Assembly (NCBI RefSeq): GCF_900000175.1
Contig: NZ_CWGJ01000027.1
Location: forward strand, 1-64,000
DNA: 64,000 nt
Direction: 5' to 3'
Source: Estrella lausannensis
GTDB taxonomy: Bacteria > Chlamydiota > Chlamydiia > Chlamydiales > Criblamydiaceae
The position numbers and the translations under genes are program-made. Shown here one piece after another: positions 18,014 to 27,558 of this stretch. Every line of letters begins with the position of its first letter. The stretch's first letter is position 1. The notes under the pieces are model-generated. The model did not search any database. It was not told the DNA's origin and was given only the letters and a program-made list of their open reading frames with translations.

Positions 18014-19720
18014 TTATTCGTCATTAGGCTTGCCGGAGCCGACTTCGATGTCGTCTTGGCTGCACTGGTTCTGATCGATCTGGTATTCTTTGATGGAAAG
18101 AGCGATCTTCTTGTGCTCGGGATCCAGCTTAATAACCTTTGCTGTTACCTCATCGCCTTTGGAAACCACATCTTCCACTTTGCCGAATGCCTGGTCGGAA
18201 AGCTCTGTCACGTGGATCAGCCCTTCGAGGCCGTTTTCGAGTTCAACGAAAGCGCCGAACGCTGTAATCTTTGTGACTTTGCCTTTAACCAGAGTGTTCA
18301 CCGGCATTGTTTTTTCGATGTCTTCCCATGGGTTGGAAGTCAGCTGCTTAACACCCAGCGTGATTTTCTTGCTCTCTCTGTCGACGGAAAGTACGATGGC
18401 GTTGACCATGTCGCCTTTGCTGAGAACTTCGGACGGATGGGACACTTTTTTGATCCAGCTCAGATCGGAGATGTGGATCAGTCCTTCAACGCCCGGCTCA
18501 AGTTCAACAAATGCTCCGTAGTTAGTTAAGTTGCGAATTTCAACTTTTACATTCTTTCCAACGGGGTACTTTTGCTCGACATCATCCCAAGGGTTGTGCT
18601 CGGTTTGCTTGATGCCCAGGGAGATTTTGCCTTCTTCTTTCTGGATAGAAAGAACGATCGCTTCGATCTCTTCGCCTTTTTTGACCACTTCGGAAGGATC
18701 TGTGACATTTTTCACCCACGACATTTCGGAAACGTGGATCAAACCTTCGATGCCTTGCTCGATCTCGATGAACGCGCCGTAGGGCAGCAGGTTGACGATT
18801 TTTCCTCTAACGCGTGTTCCTGGAGGATATTTCTTCTCGATCTCGTCCCAGGGGTTCGGTCCTTTTTGCTTAAGGCCGAGGGCTACACGTCCTTTTTCCT
18901 TGTCGATGTTCAGGATCATGACATCGAGCTTCTGTCCGAGTAGCACCATTTCGGAAGGATGCTTAATTCTCTTCCATGTCATATCGGTGATGTGCAGCAA
19001 GCCGTCGATGCCGTCGAGGTCTAAGAAGACGCCGAAGTCGGTGATGTTTTTCACGATACCTTCACGGACATCGCCGATCTGGATCGTTTCAAGCAGTTCC
19101 GCCTTCTTCGAAATGCGCTCAGCTTCGAGGAGCTCTCTTCTGGAAACAACGACGTTTTTCCTTTCGATGTTGATTTTAAGGATTTTGAATTCGTAGGTTT
19201 TGCCGATGAACTCGTCAAGGTTCTTAATACGCTTGTTGTCGATCTGTGATCCGGGGAGGAATGCCTCCATGCCGATGTCGACCATCAAGCCGCCTTTGAC
19301 TTTTCTCAATACTCTGCCTGTGACGATCGAGCCTTCTTCGCAATGCTCCAAGATGAATTCCCACTGGCGCTGCTTTTCGGCTTTCTCTCTGGAGAGAACA
19401 ATCTGTCCGTGGCTGTCTTCTGCATGCTCCAGCATAACTTCGATTTCGCCGTCCAGCACGAGCGAAGAGGGGTCGGAAAATTCGGAAACGGGAACTAAGC
19501 CTTCCGATTTTAAGCCTACGTCAACGACGACATAGTCTTTTGAGATTTCAACAACGGTTCCCTTAAGGATGGCTCCAGGCGTATACTGGGGGGAATCGCT
19601 TTCTGCCGCAAGCTTTTCCTCTTTCAAGAGGTTTTCAAATTCTTTCAGGTCATCATCGCGAAACTGGATATCGTCGACGATGCTCTCTTTATCCCAGGTT
19701 GAGTGTTTATTTTTTGACAT
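18014..19720 (-). CDS. rpsA: 30S ribosomal protein S1
   Basis: This 568-residue protein has six S1 RNA-binding repeats; later repeats are very regular ([60 protein letters not shown]). Length matches chlamydial S1 (about 570). RBS TAGGAG lies upstream of ATG 19720. It is followed by nusA on the same strand, as in Chlamydia. S1 helps mRNA binding to the 30S subunit. Confidence 0.96.
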   Translation of the reverse strand: MSKNKHSTWDKESIVDDIQFRDDDLKEFENLLKEEKLAAESDSPQYTPGAILKGTVVEISKDYVVVDVGLKSEGLVPVSEFSDPSSLVLDGEIEVMLEHAEDSHGQIVLSREKAEKQRQWEFILEHCEEGSIVTGRVLRKVKGGLMVDIGMEAFLPGSQIDNKRIKNLDEFIGKTYEFKILKINIERKNVVVSRRELLEAERISKKAELLETIQIGDVREGIVKNITDFGVFLDLDGIDGLLHITDMTWKRIKHPSEMVLLGQKLDVMILNIDKEKGRVALGLKQKGPNPWDEIEKKYPPGTRVRGKIVNLLPYGAFIEIEQGIEGLIHVSEMSWVKNVTDPSEVVKKGEEIEAIVLSIQKEEGKISLGIKQTEHNPWDDVEQKYPVGKNVKVEIRNLTNYGAFVELEPGVEGLIHISDLSWIKKVSHPSEVLSKGDMVNAIVLSVDRESKKITLGVKQLTSNPWEDIEKTMPVNTLVKGKVTKITAFGAFVELENGLEGLIHVTELSDQAFGKVEDVVSKGDEVTAKVIKLDPEHKKIALSIKEYQIDQNQCSQDDIEVGSGKPNDE

Positions 19721-20082
19721 TTAAAGGTTTCTCCTACAGTTTACTTATTAATTCACACAGGTTAGCAGAAGGAAAAGAATAAAAGCAACATCTAAAGGGG
19801 TGGTTTTCCTCAGCTAAAATGGTGAGTTTTCAGCTTCGCGTTCCAAGGTTAGAAAAAAATTCAATTTTTTTAGAAAACAAAATTTCTTTTGCCGGAATGG
19901 AATCGATTTTTTCTTCTAAGGTTTTTTGCGTTCTCGTTTTTAATTCTGTTAGTGCGGCGTCGGATAGTGTTCGTTTGAGGGGTTTTGCGTTTATGCTCTT
20001 GCATGGGTAATGCCTGAGTGTCGTCTCTCCAACGATTTTTACACGAAAGTCTCTCAGGATTTGAGGGTTTTGGCTGACCTTT
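19721..20082. other. rpsA upstream region, no gene supported
   Basis: This 362-bp spacer is T-rich on the plus strand and holds the presumed rpsA promoter reading leftward. A 63-codon frame at 19819-20010 has low complexity and no recognisable motif. Confidence 0.4.
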
Positions 20083-20451
20083 TTAATTAACGAAGTAGGT
20101 TACCTTGCAGCTTTCAGTCTCTTGCAGCGTGACAGAGTGGAGTCCGCGGATCTTCTCTTTGAGTTGGTTGAAGATCCAAAGCGCGATGTATTCAACTGTA
20201 GGTGAATCTGTTTCCAAACTGTCATTGAGCCAGCAGTGGTCTAGTTTTTCTTTAATAAGCGGTTTGACTGTAGAGGAGATGTCTTGAAAGTCGATCACCA
20301 TGTTCCGTTTGGGGCCTTCGGTTTGCAGGTGCGGCGAGCGGACTCGAACTGTAAGAACGTAGGAGTGGCCATGGGGAATTTTACATTTTCCGTCGTGGTG
20401 TGCAAGGACGTGGCCGGCTTCAAAGCGGAATGTTTTTTCTAGCTCGAACAT
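20083..20451 (-). CDS. queD: 6-pyruvoyl-tetrahydropterin synthase/QueD-family protein
   Basis: This 122-residue protein has the PTPS fold signatures: FRFEAGHVLAHHDGKCKIPH with the Zn-ligand His and catalytic Cys, then HGHSYVLTV, and the C-terminal TVEYIALWIFNQL and VTLQETESCKVTY. In bacteria this family usually makes 6-carboxytetrahydropterin for queuosine synthesis; other queuosine genes are not in the window. ATG 20451 is preferred over an upstream TTG because the family starts with MFELEKTF-type sequence. Confidence 0.85.
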   Translation of the reverse strand: MFELEKTFRFEAGHVLAHHDGKCKIPHGHSYVLTVRVRSPHLQTEGPKRNMVIDFQDISSTVKPLIKEKLDHCWLNDSLETDSPTVEYIALWIFNQLKEKIRGLHSVTLQETESCKVTYFVN

Positions 20452-20562
20452 GGTATTCACTTGATGTTGACTCAATGTAAGTAATTTAGTAATATTGTAT
20501 AAAAAACTTTAACCAAGTTTTTTTGGTTCTTTTATCATATAGTTGAATTAAAGAACTTCTTA

Positions 20563-20720
20563 GAGACTGTTAACGGATTCGGCTTCTGTTGATTTTGGGG
20601 TCTTTTGACCTGTTTTTCGATCCTTTTTTAAGGGTCAATATCAGCTCTTGCATATTGCCCCCCAAAAAGGGATCGAAATAATCCTACAAATCGACGGAAT
20701 CCGGATCTGTTAATAGTCTC
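20563..20720. repeat. Family 3 MITE-like element with IS5-type ends
   Basis: This 158-bp element has ends GAGACTGTTAACGGATTCGG and, from the other side, GAGACTATTAACAGATCCGG (17/20 matches). It is bordered on both sides by TTA (20560-20562, 20721-20723). A second inverted pair lies inside (TTTTTCGATCC / GGGATCGAAAT). It has no coding capacity. End sequence and TTA duplication resemble the IS relic at 298-836. Confidence 0.7.
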
Positions 20721-20905
20721 TTAAGCTTTTAAGCTCATGTTGCAAAGGCAAGCGATCTCATTAGCAAGGCTCGCTGCGGGCTTTTCTGAGACTTTAAAGT
20801 GTTTCGGTTGGGTAGATGGGTGCCTGAGGTGAATTTAAAAGCTGAAGAGAACCAAAACTCTTAGAGAAGATAGGATAGCATGTTAAGGAATTGTATCCAA
20901 CATGT

Positions 20906-20954
20906 TATACCGAAAGTGCTTCAAAATCCTGAATTTTGGGCCACTTTCGGCATA
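20906..20954. repeat. Family 1 palindromic repeat, minimal copy
   Basis: A short hairpin with ends TATACCGAAAGTG and CACTTTCGGCATA enclosing TTCAAAATCC/TGAATTTTGG. It lies in the spacer before the aspartokinase gene. Confidence 0.75.
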
Positions 20955-21124
20955 TTTTTGAGGCGCGGGTCGTTGGCACTCTTCATTCCAGAGGGAACTT
21001 ATTTCTTTATCCAAAAGTAAATTTTAATTCCCCCTGCAGGCGACGCAGGTGAGCGAAGCAATACGAGAGTGCCTGCCAGATTGAATTATTTCAGTTTACA
21101 CAGGCGCTACAACGAGAGGACCGC
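20955..21124. other. Non-coding spacer between two family 1 repeats
   Basis: Together with its flanking repeats this belongs to a roughly 900-bp gene-free region (20452-21378). No gene, tRNA or clear promoter could be assigned; frames present are short and unlike any family. Confidence 0.35.
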
Positions 21125-21228
21125 TAAATTGGGGATTTTAGCTTTGAGATAGCCTCGGTATACAATCTTTTAATCTGAGGGAGCTTTCTCTTTGCCAAAA
21201 ACCTGGTTTTGAGACAGTTTCGGTGTAA
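21125..21228. repeat. Family 1 palindromic repeat, mid-length copy
   Basis: The left arm (AAATTGGGGATTTTAGCTTT, then GAGATAGCCTC) pairs with the right arm (GAGCTTTCTCTTTGCCAAAA, then ACCTGGTTTTGAGACAG and TTTCGGTGTAA). The outer left end is eroded. Confidence 0.7.
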
Positions 21229-21378
21229 TGAGAAATGCGTTGTTAGCGAAGCCTTGCCAGCTGCGGCTTTAAATGTACGATTGAGCTGGAATGAGTATAA
21301 AAAGAAGCCTATGATCTGACGGTGAGCTGTTATCGGTTTTGGCTGAACGGTCTGCAGGCTCTGTTCTCCGGTGAGGGT

Positions 21379-22179
21379 ATGGAAAAAGTTCTCGTGATGA
21401 AATTTGGAGGCGCTTCGGTGGCGGCCCCCGAAAGCTTTGAGCGTGTCGCTGAAATTATCATGGAGAGAAGGACGCAATATCACAATATCGCCGTCGTTGT
21501 GTCCGCTATGGGAGATACAACCGATGAGTTGATCTCGCTCGCGAGGAAAGTGAACCCGAATCCGCCCAAACGGGAAATGGATATGCTGATCACCGTCGGA
21601 GAGAGGATCAGTATCGCGCTCCTGGCAATGGCTCTTGCCAAAAATGGTGTGGTGGCCAAAAGCTTTACAGGCAGCCAGTCCGGGATTGTCACCAGCCATG
21701 AACACACCGGTGCTAAGATAGTGAATGTAAAGCCGCATCGCCTGCACAAAACGTTTGCCGACGGGCATCTGGCGATTGTCGCAGGATTCCAGGGTGTGAG
21801 TACTGAAGGAGAGATCACGACGCTGGGCAGAGGGGGCTCGGATACGACGGCTGTCGCTTTGGCTGCCGCGATCGGGGCCCCTTCAGTTGAATTTTATAAA
21901 GATGTTGCGGGGATATTTGACGCCGATCCCAAAAGGCATAGCCAGGCGGTTAAATTTTCCTCGATGACCTACGAAGATGCCTATAAACTGGTGAGTCGGG
22001 GAGCGGAAGTGCTGCACCCGCGCTGTATTAAGCTTGCTGAGAAAAACGGCGTTATTTTGCAGGTTAAGTCGTTTATTAACGGCGATGATCCCGGAACGGT
22101 TATTCAGGGCGACAACAGGGGAGTGCCGGCTGTCCCTGTTTATGAATTAGAGGAAGAGGCTTTGCTCGCCGGGCGTTGA
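21379..22179 (+). CDS. lysC: Aspartokinase, catalytic domain only
   Basis: This protein phosphorylates aspartate at the head of the lysine/meso-diaminopimelate pathway. The 266-residue chain begins MEKVLVMKFGGASV (kinase motif) and has TLGRGGSDTTAVALAAAIGA, FYKDVAGIFDADP and SRGAEVLHPRCIKLAEK. It then stops where the regulatory ACT domains of most aspartokinases (total about 400-450 residues) would begin. It is therefore probably not feedback-regulated by lysine or threonine. GTGAGGGT just upstream of ATG 21379 may act as the RBS. Confidence 0.88.
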   Translation: MEKVLVMKFGGASVAAPESFERVAEIIMERRTQYHNIAVVVSAMGDTTDELISLARKVNPNPPKREMDMLITVGERISIALLAMALAKNGVVAKSFTGSQSGIVTSHEHTGAKIVNVKPHRLHKTFADGHLAIVAGFQGVSTEGEITTLGRGGSDTTAVALAAAIGAPSVEFYKDVAGIFDADPKRHSQAVKFSSMTYEDAYKLVSRGAEVLHPRCIKLAEKNGVILQVKSFINGDDPGTVIQGDNRGVPAVPVYELEEEALLAGR

Positions 22180-22213
22180 TTTCGAGGGGGGCCTCTTCTT
22201 CTGCAGGCCACGT

Positions 22214-22284
22214 TTATGCCAAAAATGTCTCAATATTTAGATTTGTCAGAGCGTTAAAACCAATGTTGAGTCACTTTCGGTATA
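22214..22284. repeat. Family 1 palindromic repeat, degenerate copy
   Basis: The left end is TATGCCAAAAATGTCTCAA; the right end is TTGAGTCACTTTCGGTATA. It continues directly into a family 2 segment. Confidence 0.65.
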
Positions 22285-22336
22285 ACCAAATTCAGCGGCA
22301 AAGCATACTGATTTGAGTTTGTGGGCAGTTTATAAG
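22283..22336. repeat. Family 2 repeat segment
   Basis: It contains the shared core GCAAAGCATACTGATTTGAG and then TTTGTGGGCAGTTTATAAGG. Similar segments occur at 27248-27300, 35596-35649 and, inverted, at 40188-40240. Confidence 0.65.
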
Positions 22337-22369
22337 GATCAGAAGCAGCAGTAAATATTGAAAAGGTGT

Positions 22370-24355
22370 ATGGCTGACGATTTATTTCCAACAATAGCGA
22401 CCGTATTTGATCCTCACTCGGAAAGGTCCATTTCCGCATCGTACGTTAACGCCATCAGGATGGGCCTCGAAAAACTGCTGCCGTCCAATTTTTTCAAATT
22501 TGAAAGCAGGGACGAAGAGTCTCTCGATGACTTGAAAGAGAAGTTTCATTCGCTCTTGCCGGTGTGCAAAGCCTATCAATCCGAAGAGCATCCGGAAAAT
22601 TACTCCTTTTTCATGCTGGGAAAATATAGGGCGAATGCCTTTAAGTTTTTTTTCGAAATGGTCAGCATGTGGCTGGTGCCCGGCAAAAGGCTGGATGTAG
22701 CGATGATTTTTGCCGCCGACTTCAAAATTTTGGAGTTTGGCGATGCCATTTATACGCTTTGCGAAATTATCATTTCAGTCAAAGACGCCAAGGATTTGGT
22801 GGAGATCCAAAGTAATATTCCTATTATCGAGATGGAGGCAAAGCTTGGAGTTGACTCAGCATATCATGCTCGCCGTATTCTCGAAATCAAGGGCCTTTCG
22901 ACGGAAGAGAAAATATCCAGCATCCAAGATGATATAACGACGTTGCTCAAAAAAGCTCCTCAGCATATCGGAGTTGATATTCTAACCGAAATGCAGCATG
23001 TGATGGTGATCACTCAGGACTCATTCCGCAAGCAAAGAAAGAGCAGGCATCTTTGCCGTATGATCGGTATCCATTACCTATTCAGAAAAGCCCTTCTTGA
23101 GTCCGTCAAGCAGGGGAGGGAAAAGCGCTTTTTAAAATTGAAGTTATTCAGAAGTGTCTTGAGAACTCCTGAAGGCGGCGATAAACCCGTCCTCTCGATC
23201 CTGATCGGTCTCAATTTCCTAAGCGACAATGAGATTTTTGAAAAACAGCACGTCATGACAGCCGTCAAAAGTTACCTCCCCGGAGTGAACCTTGTCGAGG
23301 ATTCGTTCTACGCCAATAAGAGGGGGGATGAGAAGATCTGCACTGTGTACCTGGAGGTTGAAAAGGAGGATGGATCCGCGTTCACGACAAATGAGATGAA
23401 GTTTTTAAGGCAGGAACTCCTTGTGGATTTAAAAGACCGCATCGGACACTTGATGCACCCGGTCTTTATGCCCCGCAACGAAGAGGAAATCATGAGGAAT
23501 GTCTTCTCTTTGAGCAGTCAGATCAAATACATCGGAGACCTGCCTCAGGTATTTATCTCTTTTGACGAACAGACCTACGATCATCTTTTCTTCACAGTGA
23601 TTTTAGTGAGGATCTTAAAACCGGGCGACCGCCCCGTTCAGGAGCTTTTTGCGGATACCGAAACTTCTTTAGAGTTCATCCCGGATCGCTGCAAGATGGT
23701 GGGAATGATCAGAAAGAAGTATCCGAAAGAGGCAAATGTTTTCAGAGTACGCTTGCCGATGCGCGGTTTCCTGCGCCAGGACCACTCCATTGACCTGACG
23801 AAGGCGAGAAGCGGAGTCGTTGAAGAGCTGAACCGGGTCATTGGAGAATTCAGGGACTTCAATGGTGGAATGATATCGAAACAAAACGAGCTTCTCTGCA
23901 ATTTTAGAGAACTCCTCCAGTCTTCGAACGTCAAATTCAACGATCTTCTTCTAGAGAATTTCTTCTACTCTCTGACGCCTGTCATCATGCGCACTGTTTT
24001 GGAGCCTGAATCGCTTAAAACTCTGTTCGTGATGATGATTGAATCGGCAGAGAAAGGGTTCTTTAAGGGATTCCCTTATACCCTTGCAACGATCCAGGAT
24101 GACCATTTCGCCTACGCCATGATCACATCCCACGACCTTTATATTAAAGATTACCTTAATAAGTCCATCAGCGGATTTCCCCGCCAGGGAGGCACTCTAG
24201 CGACCTCGTTTACACAGATGTATGACGTCGCTTGCGTTGGCTATATTCTTCGCTCTGATAATCCGGTTGCAAGGGAGCAGTTCTTCTCTACTATCGAGAA
24301 GGTCTTAAAAGCGAAAGAAAAAGAACAGCAGCCCTTGCCCGCTGCGCAGCATTAG
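22370..24355 (+). CDS. Large conserved-looking cytosolic protein of unknown function
   Basis: I do not recognise this 661-residue protein. It is a long, well-formed gene with balanced composition, no signal peptide, no membrane segment and no known catalytic motif. It is rich in Leu, Lys and Glu helices, with a beta-rich middle (KICTVYLEVEKEDGS, HLFFTVILVRILKPG). ATG 22370 is preceded by AAAAGG, a good RBS. It stands alone between repeat-rich spacers. By size and composition it resembles Chlamydiae-specific core hypothetical proteins, but that cannot be settled here. Confidence 0.8.
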   Translation: MADDLFPTIATVFDPHSERSISASYVNAIRMGLEKLLPSNFFKFESRDEESLDDLKEKFHSLLPVCKAYQSEEHPENYSFFMLGKYRANAFKFFFEMVSMWLVPGKRLDVAMIFAADFKILEFGDAIYTLCEIIISVKDAKDLVEIQSNIPIIEMEAKLGVDSAYHARRILEIKGLSTEEKISSIQDDITTLLKKAPQHIGVDILTEMQHVMVITQDSFRKQRKSRHLCRMIGIHYLFRKALLESVKQGREKRFLKLKLFRSVLRTPEGGDKPVLSILIGLNFLSDNEIFEKQHVMTAVKSYLPGVNLVEDSFYANKRGDEKICTVYLEVEKEDGSAFTTNEMKFLRQELLVDLKDRIGHLMHPVFMPRNEEEIMRNVFSLSSQIKYIGDLPQVFISFDEQTYDHLFFTVILVRILKPGDRPVQELFADTETSLEFIPDRCKMVGMIRKKYPKEANVFRVRLPMRGFLRQDHSIDLTKARSGVVEELNRVIGEFRDFNGGMISKQNELLCNFRELLQSSNVKFNDLLLENFFYSLTPVIMRTVLEPESLKTLFVMMIESAEKGFFKGFPYTLATIQDDHFAYAMITSHDLYIKDYLNKSISGFPRQGGTLATSFTQMYDVACVGYILRSDNPVAREQFFSTIEKVLKAKEKEQQPLPAAQH

Positions 24356-24506
24356 AGCCCTCTCCAGACAACGCCACTTCAAATGATTTTTTTACAAAAA
24401 TACATGCCGCAAGTGTCTGATAGATTCATGGCTTTGTTTTTTTTATTTAGTAAATAATATTGTTGTAATGTATTACTATCTATTGTCATTAAATTGAGGT
24501 TAATCC

Positions 24507-25895
24507 ATGAATTTTGTTGATAGTACTAAATTAGTTTCGTTGTTTGATTTTGAGAGGAGTCCAAATTGGAGTCAGAAAATTAGCGCAGACATCAAAATCG
24601 GCGTGGCCACTTCTGCCCTTCAAGTTGACGGGGGTGACAATCACACCAATTCTAATTGGCATTTGTTTGAAAAGGGATGTAAAGCGGACGGCAGCCCTAA
24701 CATCGAACGTGGCGAAACATCAGGAATCGCGCTTGATTTTTGGAACCATCCTGAAGTGCTTATCGAGAAACTCAAGGAATTAGGCCTTAAAAATTACCGC
24801 TTCTCCGTCGAATGGAGCTCCATTTGCCCGCGACGAGGGGAATATAGCGAAGAGGCCTTAAAAAAATATGAAGACCTTTGCTCAATGCTCCTTAGAGAAG
24901 GTATTGAACCGCTCATTACCCTCCATCATTTTAGCGACCCGATCTGGTTCGAGCAAATGGGCGGATTTGAACACGATCAGAATATTGCGGACTTTGTTGA
25001 CTTCTCTAAAGTGGTCTATCAGAGACTCTCTCCTTATGTGAAAAATTGGGTTACTTTTAACGAACCGTCCATCTATGCCTTCCAGGGCTGGATTCGAGGT
25101 GTTTTCCCTCCTGCCAAAAAAGATGCGGCGCTATGTGGAATCGTGCTTAGAAACTTAATGAAGGCGCACTGTGACGTTTACGATGCTTTGAAGGCGATGG
25201 ATGGGTATAAAGACAGTAAAATCGGGATTGCGCACCAGGCGCTACGTTTTCGTCCCTACTCGTTTCTGGAAAGCGTTCCATGCGAACTTTTAACTAGAGT
25301 TACACACAACGCTGTGATGGATTTTTTCAAGACGGGTAATTTCTGTTTTGAACTTCCGGATTACTTGAATTATGTGGGCGGCATTCTCCAAATCCCCGGA
25401 TCTGCACATGTAACCTATTCCAGGCCCGATATTCACGAAAAGTTCGACTTCTTCGCAGTGCAGTATTATACGGATCCGTTGATTTCGGCTATCTGGAAAA
25501 GCACCTACGACAAAGAGGGGGGAGGAAAGATGACTAATATGCCCTTCCGATTCTATCCCCAGGGTCTTGCGACGCTTCTTGAAGAGTGCCGCGAACTTAA
25601 AAAGCCAATATGGATCACAGAAACGGGAGCTGCAGCACCTGAGCCCGATCAAAAGGAATTCATCAAAAAGGCCTTGAAGGTAGCTTCGTATGCGCGTGAA
25701 ACGGGTGTGCCCGTTGAACGAGTGTACTTATGGACCCTTGCCGATAATTTTGAATGGGACATGGGCTGGATGGAAAAGCCCGAAGGGTTCGGTCTCTATG
25801 ACTTCAACCCTAACACTCATGAGTATAGACTGAGGCCATCGGGAAAATTTATCCAAAAATTACTTCGAAAGACTTCCAAAAACGAAATCGTCTAA
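24507..25895 (+). CDS. Glycoside hydrolase family 1 (beta-glucosidase-like)
   Basis: This 462-residue protein has the GH1 (beta/alpha)8 signatures: FKIG-like entry IGVATSALQVDGG, the acid/base Glu186 in WVTFNEPS, and the nucleophile Glu372 in WITETGAA (family consensus ITENG, here Asn replaced by Thr). It ends with WTLADNFEWDMGW and a GLYDF segment. GH1 enzymes hydrolyse beta-glucosides or phospho-beta-glucosides. There is no signal peptide, so it is cytosolic. RBS GAGG precedes ATG 24507 and the upstream region is AT-rich. It is isolated, with no sugar transporter nearby, and looks like an acquired gene. Confidence 0.9.
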   Translation: MNFVDSTKLVSLFDFERSPNWSQKISADIKIGVATSALQVDGGDNHTNSNWHLFEKGCKADGSPNIERGETSGIALDFWNHPEVLIEKLKELGLKNYRFSVEWSSICPRRGEYSEEALKKYEDLCSMLLREGIEPLITLHHFSDPIWFEQMGGFEHDQNIADFVDFSKVVYQRLSPYVKNWVTFNEPSIYAFQGWIRGVFPPAKKDAALCGIVLRNLMKAHCDVYDALKAMDGYKDSKIGIAHQALRFRPYSFLESVPCELLTRVTHNAVMDFFKTGNFCFELPDYLNYVGGILQIPGSAHVTYSRPDIHEKFDFFAVQYYTDPLISAIWKSTYDKEGGGKMTNMPFRFYPQGLATLLEECRELKKPIWITETGAAAPEPDQKEFIKKALKVASYARETGVPVERVYLWTLADNFEWDMGWMEKPEGFGLYDFNPNTHEYRLRPSGKFIQKLLRKTSKNEIV

Positions 25896-25908
25896 TTCGT
25901 TTGCGGGA

Positions 25909-25959
25909 TTTTGGCTTTGAGAGGGCCATGGGATGATGAGCCTTCTCTTTGCCAAAATC
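25909..25959. repeat. Family 1 palindromic repeat, inner part only
   Basis: ATTTTGGCTTTGAGAGGGCC and GCCTTCTCTTTGCCAAAAT form the inner arms seen in longer family 1 copies. It is followed by CGACGAAATCC and CACTCTCTAAC, which resemble the right end of family 3. It lies between convergent genes. Confidence 0.6.
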
Positions 25960-26012
25960 GACGAAATCCGTATCCGTACCACTCTCTAACTTCAGAGCCG
26001 CTCCCCGAAGGA

Positions 26013-27200
26013 TCAAAAAATGAGATACCCGTACTCAGCCAGAAGGGTTGCCAAAAAGATGATCAGCACGAACACTTTCACCGGCTTAAAATCGTATAAC
26101 TTATAGAAAATATTCAGAAGGCTCAAACCAATCAGAGCCGGGTAACAGGCGGCAAGCGGCGGCGCTAAGAATTTGACAATGCCGGTAAACTGCAGCGTGG
26201 AGATGAAATAGGTGGCGGCTAAAGTGATCAAAAGAGAAGGGACGTATCCCAGGCGATGCTGCAGAATGTCCACGTGGAGAAAATGGGCGAAAACGTTGGC
26301 TAGCGCAATCGCTGTTGTCAGGCAGGCTAGGGCGACCGCCACCGAGGTGACAACTCCTGCATAGGGGCCCAGGACATTGAGGGAAATTGCACCGAGAATA
26401 CGGTCTTTGGGAACTCCATCCAAGGACAAGGACATATAGGCTGCAAGGAAGCTGAATCCGACGTAAACTAAAGTTAGAAGGGCGGCTCCGATCATACTGG
26501 CTTTGATTGCCATCGAGATCAGATTTTTTACATCTTCCGAAGTCTTCGGGTTATAATCTGCTTTTAGCCCCAGGATAATGACCGAGGAAAAGAAGAAGGC
26601 GCCCAGAAGATCCATCGTCTGGTATCCCTCCTTGAAGCCCATTTTGAATACTTCGGCCGGTTCAAGTCCGCTCTCAGGCAGGGATCCTGCCTGATAGAAT
26701 CCGACGAGGATGATAATACCTAGGGAGATCAGGAGAAAGGGGGTCAGGAAAAAGCCGAGAATGTCTAAGATTTTCGACGGCTTAACGGTAAAAAACAAGA
26801 TGATCAGGCAAGAGAGGGCTGAGAAAAGAGGTAACTCGATGGCATTCTCAGGTAAAAACATCGCGATGGAAGAGTAGGAGAGGGTGACGCAGCGGGGGAT
26901 GGCGCCAAAAGGTCCGATGAGCCCCATGATCACCATCGATAGAAGAAACCCGGGCCACTTTCCTATGCGCGCGAAAAACTCTTTATAGTCCCCCTTGAAA
27001 AGGATCATGCTGATGAGGCCGGTGAAGGGAACGATGACAGCGCTGATGATCAGCCCCATGATGGCGAAGGGATTCATGTCCTTAGAGAACTGGCCGAGGG
27101 CTAGGGGAAAAACGATGTTGCCGGCTCCGAAAAACATGGAGAACATCGCCAGACCGGTAGTCAGGATAGTTGATTTAAGCGCTCCGTTCAATTTATCCAA
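26013..27200 (-). CDS. brnQ: Branched-chain amino acid transporter (LIVCS family)
   Basis: BrnQ is a cation-coupled inner-membrane carrier of Leu, Ile and Val. This 395-residue protein has about 12 hydrophobic segments and the family N-terminus with MFFGAGNIVFPLALGQ, followed by MGLIGPFGAIPRCVTLSYSS. Homologues are part of the chlamydial core. The gene stands alone on the minus strand; a family 1 end sits 33 bp upstream of the start codon. Confidence 0.92.
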   Translation of the reverse strand: MDKLNGALKSTILTTGLAMFSMFFGAGNIVFPLALGQFSKDMNPFAIMGLIISAVIVPFTGLISMILFKGDYKEFFARIGKWPGFLLSMVIMGLIGPFGAIPRCVTLSYSSIAMFLPENAIELPLFSALSCLIILFFTVKPSKILDILGFFLTPFLLISLGIIILVGFYQAGSLPESGLEPAEVFKMGFKEGYQTMDLLGAFFFSSVIILGLKADYNPKTSEDVKNLISMAIKASMIGAALLTLVYVGFSFLAAYMSLSLDGVPKDRILGAISLNVLGPYAGVVTSVAVALACLTTAIALANVFAHFLHVDILQHRLGYVPSLLITLAATYFISTLQFTGIVKFLAPPLAACYPALIGLSLLNIFYKLYDFKPVKVFVLIIFLATLLAEYGYLIF

Positions 27201-27232
27201 CGATGACTCCTGCGATTTTTTTAATTTCCTTA

Positions 27233-27247
27233 CGACACTTTCGGTAT
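27233..27247. repeat. Family 1 right end fragment
   Basis: ACACTTTCGGTATG matches the family 1 end, directly joined to a family 2 segment as at 22284 and 35596. Confidence 0.5.
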
Positions 27248-27300
27248 GGCCCTATAGAGCAGCAAAGCATACTGATTTGAGCTTGTGGACAGTCTCTTAT
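27248..27300. repeat. Family 2 repeat segment
   Basis: It contains GCAAAGCATACTGATTTGAG then CTTGTGGACAGTCTCTTA, ending with GTCTC next to TTA, as in the family 3 and IS ends. The rest of the 358-bp brnQ-mraY spacer shows no gene. Confidence 0.65.
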
Positions 27301-27558
27301 CCTATAAAATTGATTCAAATTATACAATTCTAATCAATCCAGATGAGGCGGTTATGAACTCACTTTGGGATAGGGTGATTTAAATCAACTGTATCTGATT
27401 AATGCTCAACCGGGGCCATTTGATCTTGTAGAAAATAGTTATCCGGGAATATTCTCTCATCAAATCTCCAAGCTCTCCCTTCGCGACCTCTCATACTTGC
27501 TTCTTTGGCTCTTCCGGTCTGCTTGAAAGGGAAATAACCTCACATGATTGAATAGGCT

